NCBI GenBank assembly: GCA_003445035.1
Contig: DLVV01000233.1
Span: 1 to 6,020, forward strand
Direction of reading: 5' to 3'
DNA: 6,020 nt
Origin: Planctomycetaceae bacterium
GTDB lineage: Bacteria; Planctomycetota; Planctomycetia; Planctomycetales; Planctomycetaceae
Both the position numbers and the translations under genes were made by a program. Below the pieces are notes generated by a model, which was not told the origin of the DNA, ran no database searches, and worked only from the letters and a program-made list of their open reading frames with translations. Below are positions 5,210 through 6,020 of this stretch, in pieces (the first letter of the stretch is position 1; the number at the start of each line of letters is the position of its first letter).

Positions 5210-6020
5210 GCGGAATTGATCGACGAACATGCCTGGGCCGAATGGCCGGCGGTGGCCTGGCGGCGGCTGCCTGGACGGCACTCGATGCGGGACGTGTCGC
5301 GACGGCCGGGCCGCCCGGGACCGCCGACGAAATTGTCAACGGTGCCGAGCACGCGTGGTTGATCAACGACAAGGACTTTCCGATCAACCCCAAGCTGTCC
5401 AACTGTCCCAACAGCAAGCCCCGTCGTAATTATTCGATGGGGCACCTGCTGGCCGAGATGCAGGTGCACGGGATCTCCAAGACCGTCATCAGCCACGTCT
5501 GCTACTACGGCACCGACAATTCGTATTCGAGCCATTGCGTCAAGACGCACCCTGACCGCTTCGCCGCCATCGGGCTGCTGGTCGGCCACGGGCTTCACCG
5601 TCCCGGCGATCCCGAGAATCCGGGCCGGCTCGAGAGGTTGATGAAACGCGATCGCCTGGTGGGGCTGCGGCTGAGCCCGATCTACGACCGCGACAAGGTC
5701 TGGATGAACGATTCGGTCTGCTACCCGTTGTGGAAGAAAGCCGAGCAACTGGGGGCCGTCTTCAACATCTTCCTGGCCCCACATCAACTTCCCCAGGTCG
5801 GCGACATGGCTCGACGGTTTCCCGGGGTCAAGCTGGTGATCGATCACTTCGCCATGATCGATATCACCCGTCCCGACCGCGAGGGCATCGACCAGATCCT
5901 GGCTCTCGAGAAGTTCCCCAACGTCTACGTTCGCACGTCGCTGCACAATCCGTCGCAGCAGAAGCCGCCGTTCCGCGACATGTGGCCGTACCTCCGCAAG
6001 CTCTACGACACCTTCGGGCC
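5206..6020 (+). CDS. Tat-exported amidohydrolase-2 family TIM-barrel protein (runs off right edge)
   Basis: The start ATG overlaps the DUF1080 stop (ATGA, 5206-5209), with no clear ribosome site of its own, which points to translational coupling. The first 271 residues are in the window. DRRTCLGRM (5-13) followed by a small-residue hydrophobic stretch (14-26) is a twin-arginine signal, with a likely cleavage near ATA (32-34). The rest fits the amidohydrolase-2 (PF04909-type) metal-dependent TIM barrel. HLLAEMQVHGISKTVI (80-95) is the usual first helix and strand, HPDRFAAIG (115-123) and GLRLSPIY (153-160) are family strands, and VIDHF (211-215) carries the conserved His214 metal or catalytic ligand. 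The N-terminal HxH metal motif is altered: IVNGAEHAW (43-51) has Ala47 where the first His is expected, and keeps His49. Known relatives include lactone hydrolases and decarboxylases. The substrate is unknown, and the C-terminal metal-binding Asp is outside the window. Confidence 0.9.
   Translation, partial: MSGIDRRTCLGRMAGGGLAAAAWTALDAGRVATAGPPGTADEIVNGAEHAWLINDKDFPINPKLSNCPNSKPRRNYSMGHLLAEMQVHGISKTVISHVCYYGTDNSYSSHCVKTHPDRFAAIGLLVGHGLHRPGDPENPGRLERLMKRDRLVGLRLSPIYDRDKVWMNDSVCYPLWKKAEQLGAVFNIFLAPHQLPQVGDMARRFPGVKLVIDHFAMIDITRPDREGIDQILALEKFPNVYVRTSLHNPSQQKPPFRDMWPYLRKLYDTFG

Noticed and set aside
4364..5281. A 305-codon minus-strand open frame opposite the DUF1080 gene
   Set aside because: It has no domain, and the opposite strand encodes a complete, well-recognised DUF1080 protein.

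Overview
The window is GC-rich coding DNA from a bacterium, most likely a member of the Planctomycetota. This is inferred from gene content: two secreted sulfatases, a DUF1080 (3-keto-disaccharide hydrolase-like) protein, a Tat-exported amidohydrolase and weak, variable Shine-Dalgarno sites. No ribosomal RNA or other marker gene is present, so the assignment is not proven.

Layout. (1) Positions 131-1, minus strand: the first 43 codons of a secreted sulfatase that runs off the left edge. (2) About 132-291: a divergent intergenic region with a perfect 14-bp palindrome and a possible -10 box. (3) 292-906, plus: a small, lysine-rich exported protein of uncertain family. (4) 2139-916, minus: a cytoplasmic FAD-dependent oxidoreductase of the DAO / dimethylglycine-sarcosine dehydrogenase-like type. 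It is convergent with gene 3, with a 9-bp gap. (5) 2140-2251: a second divergent intergenic region. (6) 2252-4300, plus: a two-domain secreted enzyme, an SGNH/SASA (sialate O-acetylesterase-like) esterase fused to a complete S1-type sulfatase. (7) 4382-5209, plus: a secreted DUF1080 protein preceded by a hairpin-rich leader. (8) 5206 to the right edge, plus: a Tat-exported amidohydrolase-2 family TIM-barrel protein whose start overlaps the previous stop by 4 bp (ATGA).

Genes 6 to 8 read as one co-directional unit: 81 bp between the first two and a translationally coupled overlap between the last two. All three products carry export signals. A reasonable inference is a saccharide-processing locus. 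The fusion enzyme would remove acetyl and sulfate esters from a decorated glycan, the DUF1080 protein would act on a (possibly oxidised) glycoside, and the amidohydrolase-fold protein would act on a small product. The substrate cannot be read from the sequence. The FAD oxidoreductase is divergent from this unit and may or may not belong to the pathway.

The points most worth following up are the esterase-sulfatase fusion, the Gln in place of the usual active-site His in its GKWH motif, the replaced first metal ligand in the amidohydrolase, the loss of the flavin-linking His in the oxidoreductase, and the palindrome and hairpin in the two leaders. I see no CRISPR array, tRNA, rRNA, insertion sequence or prophage element here.
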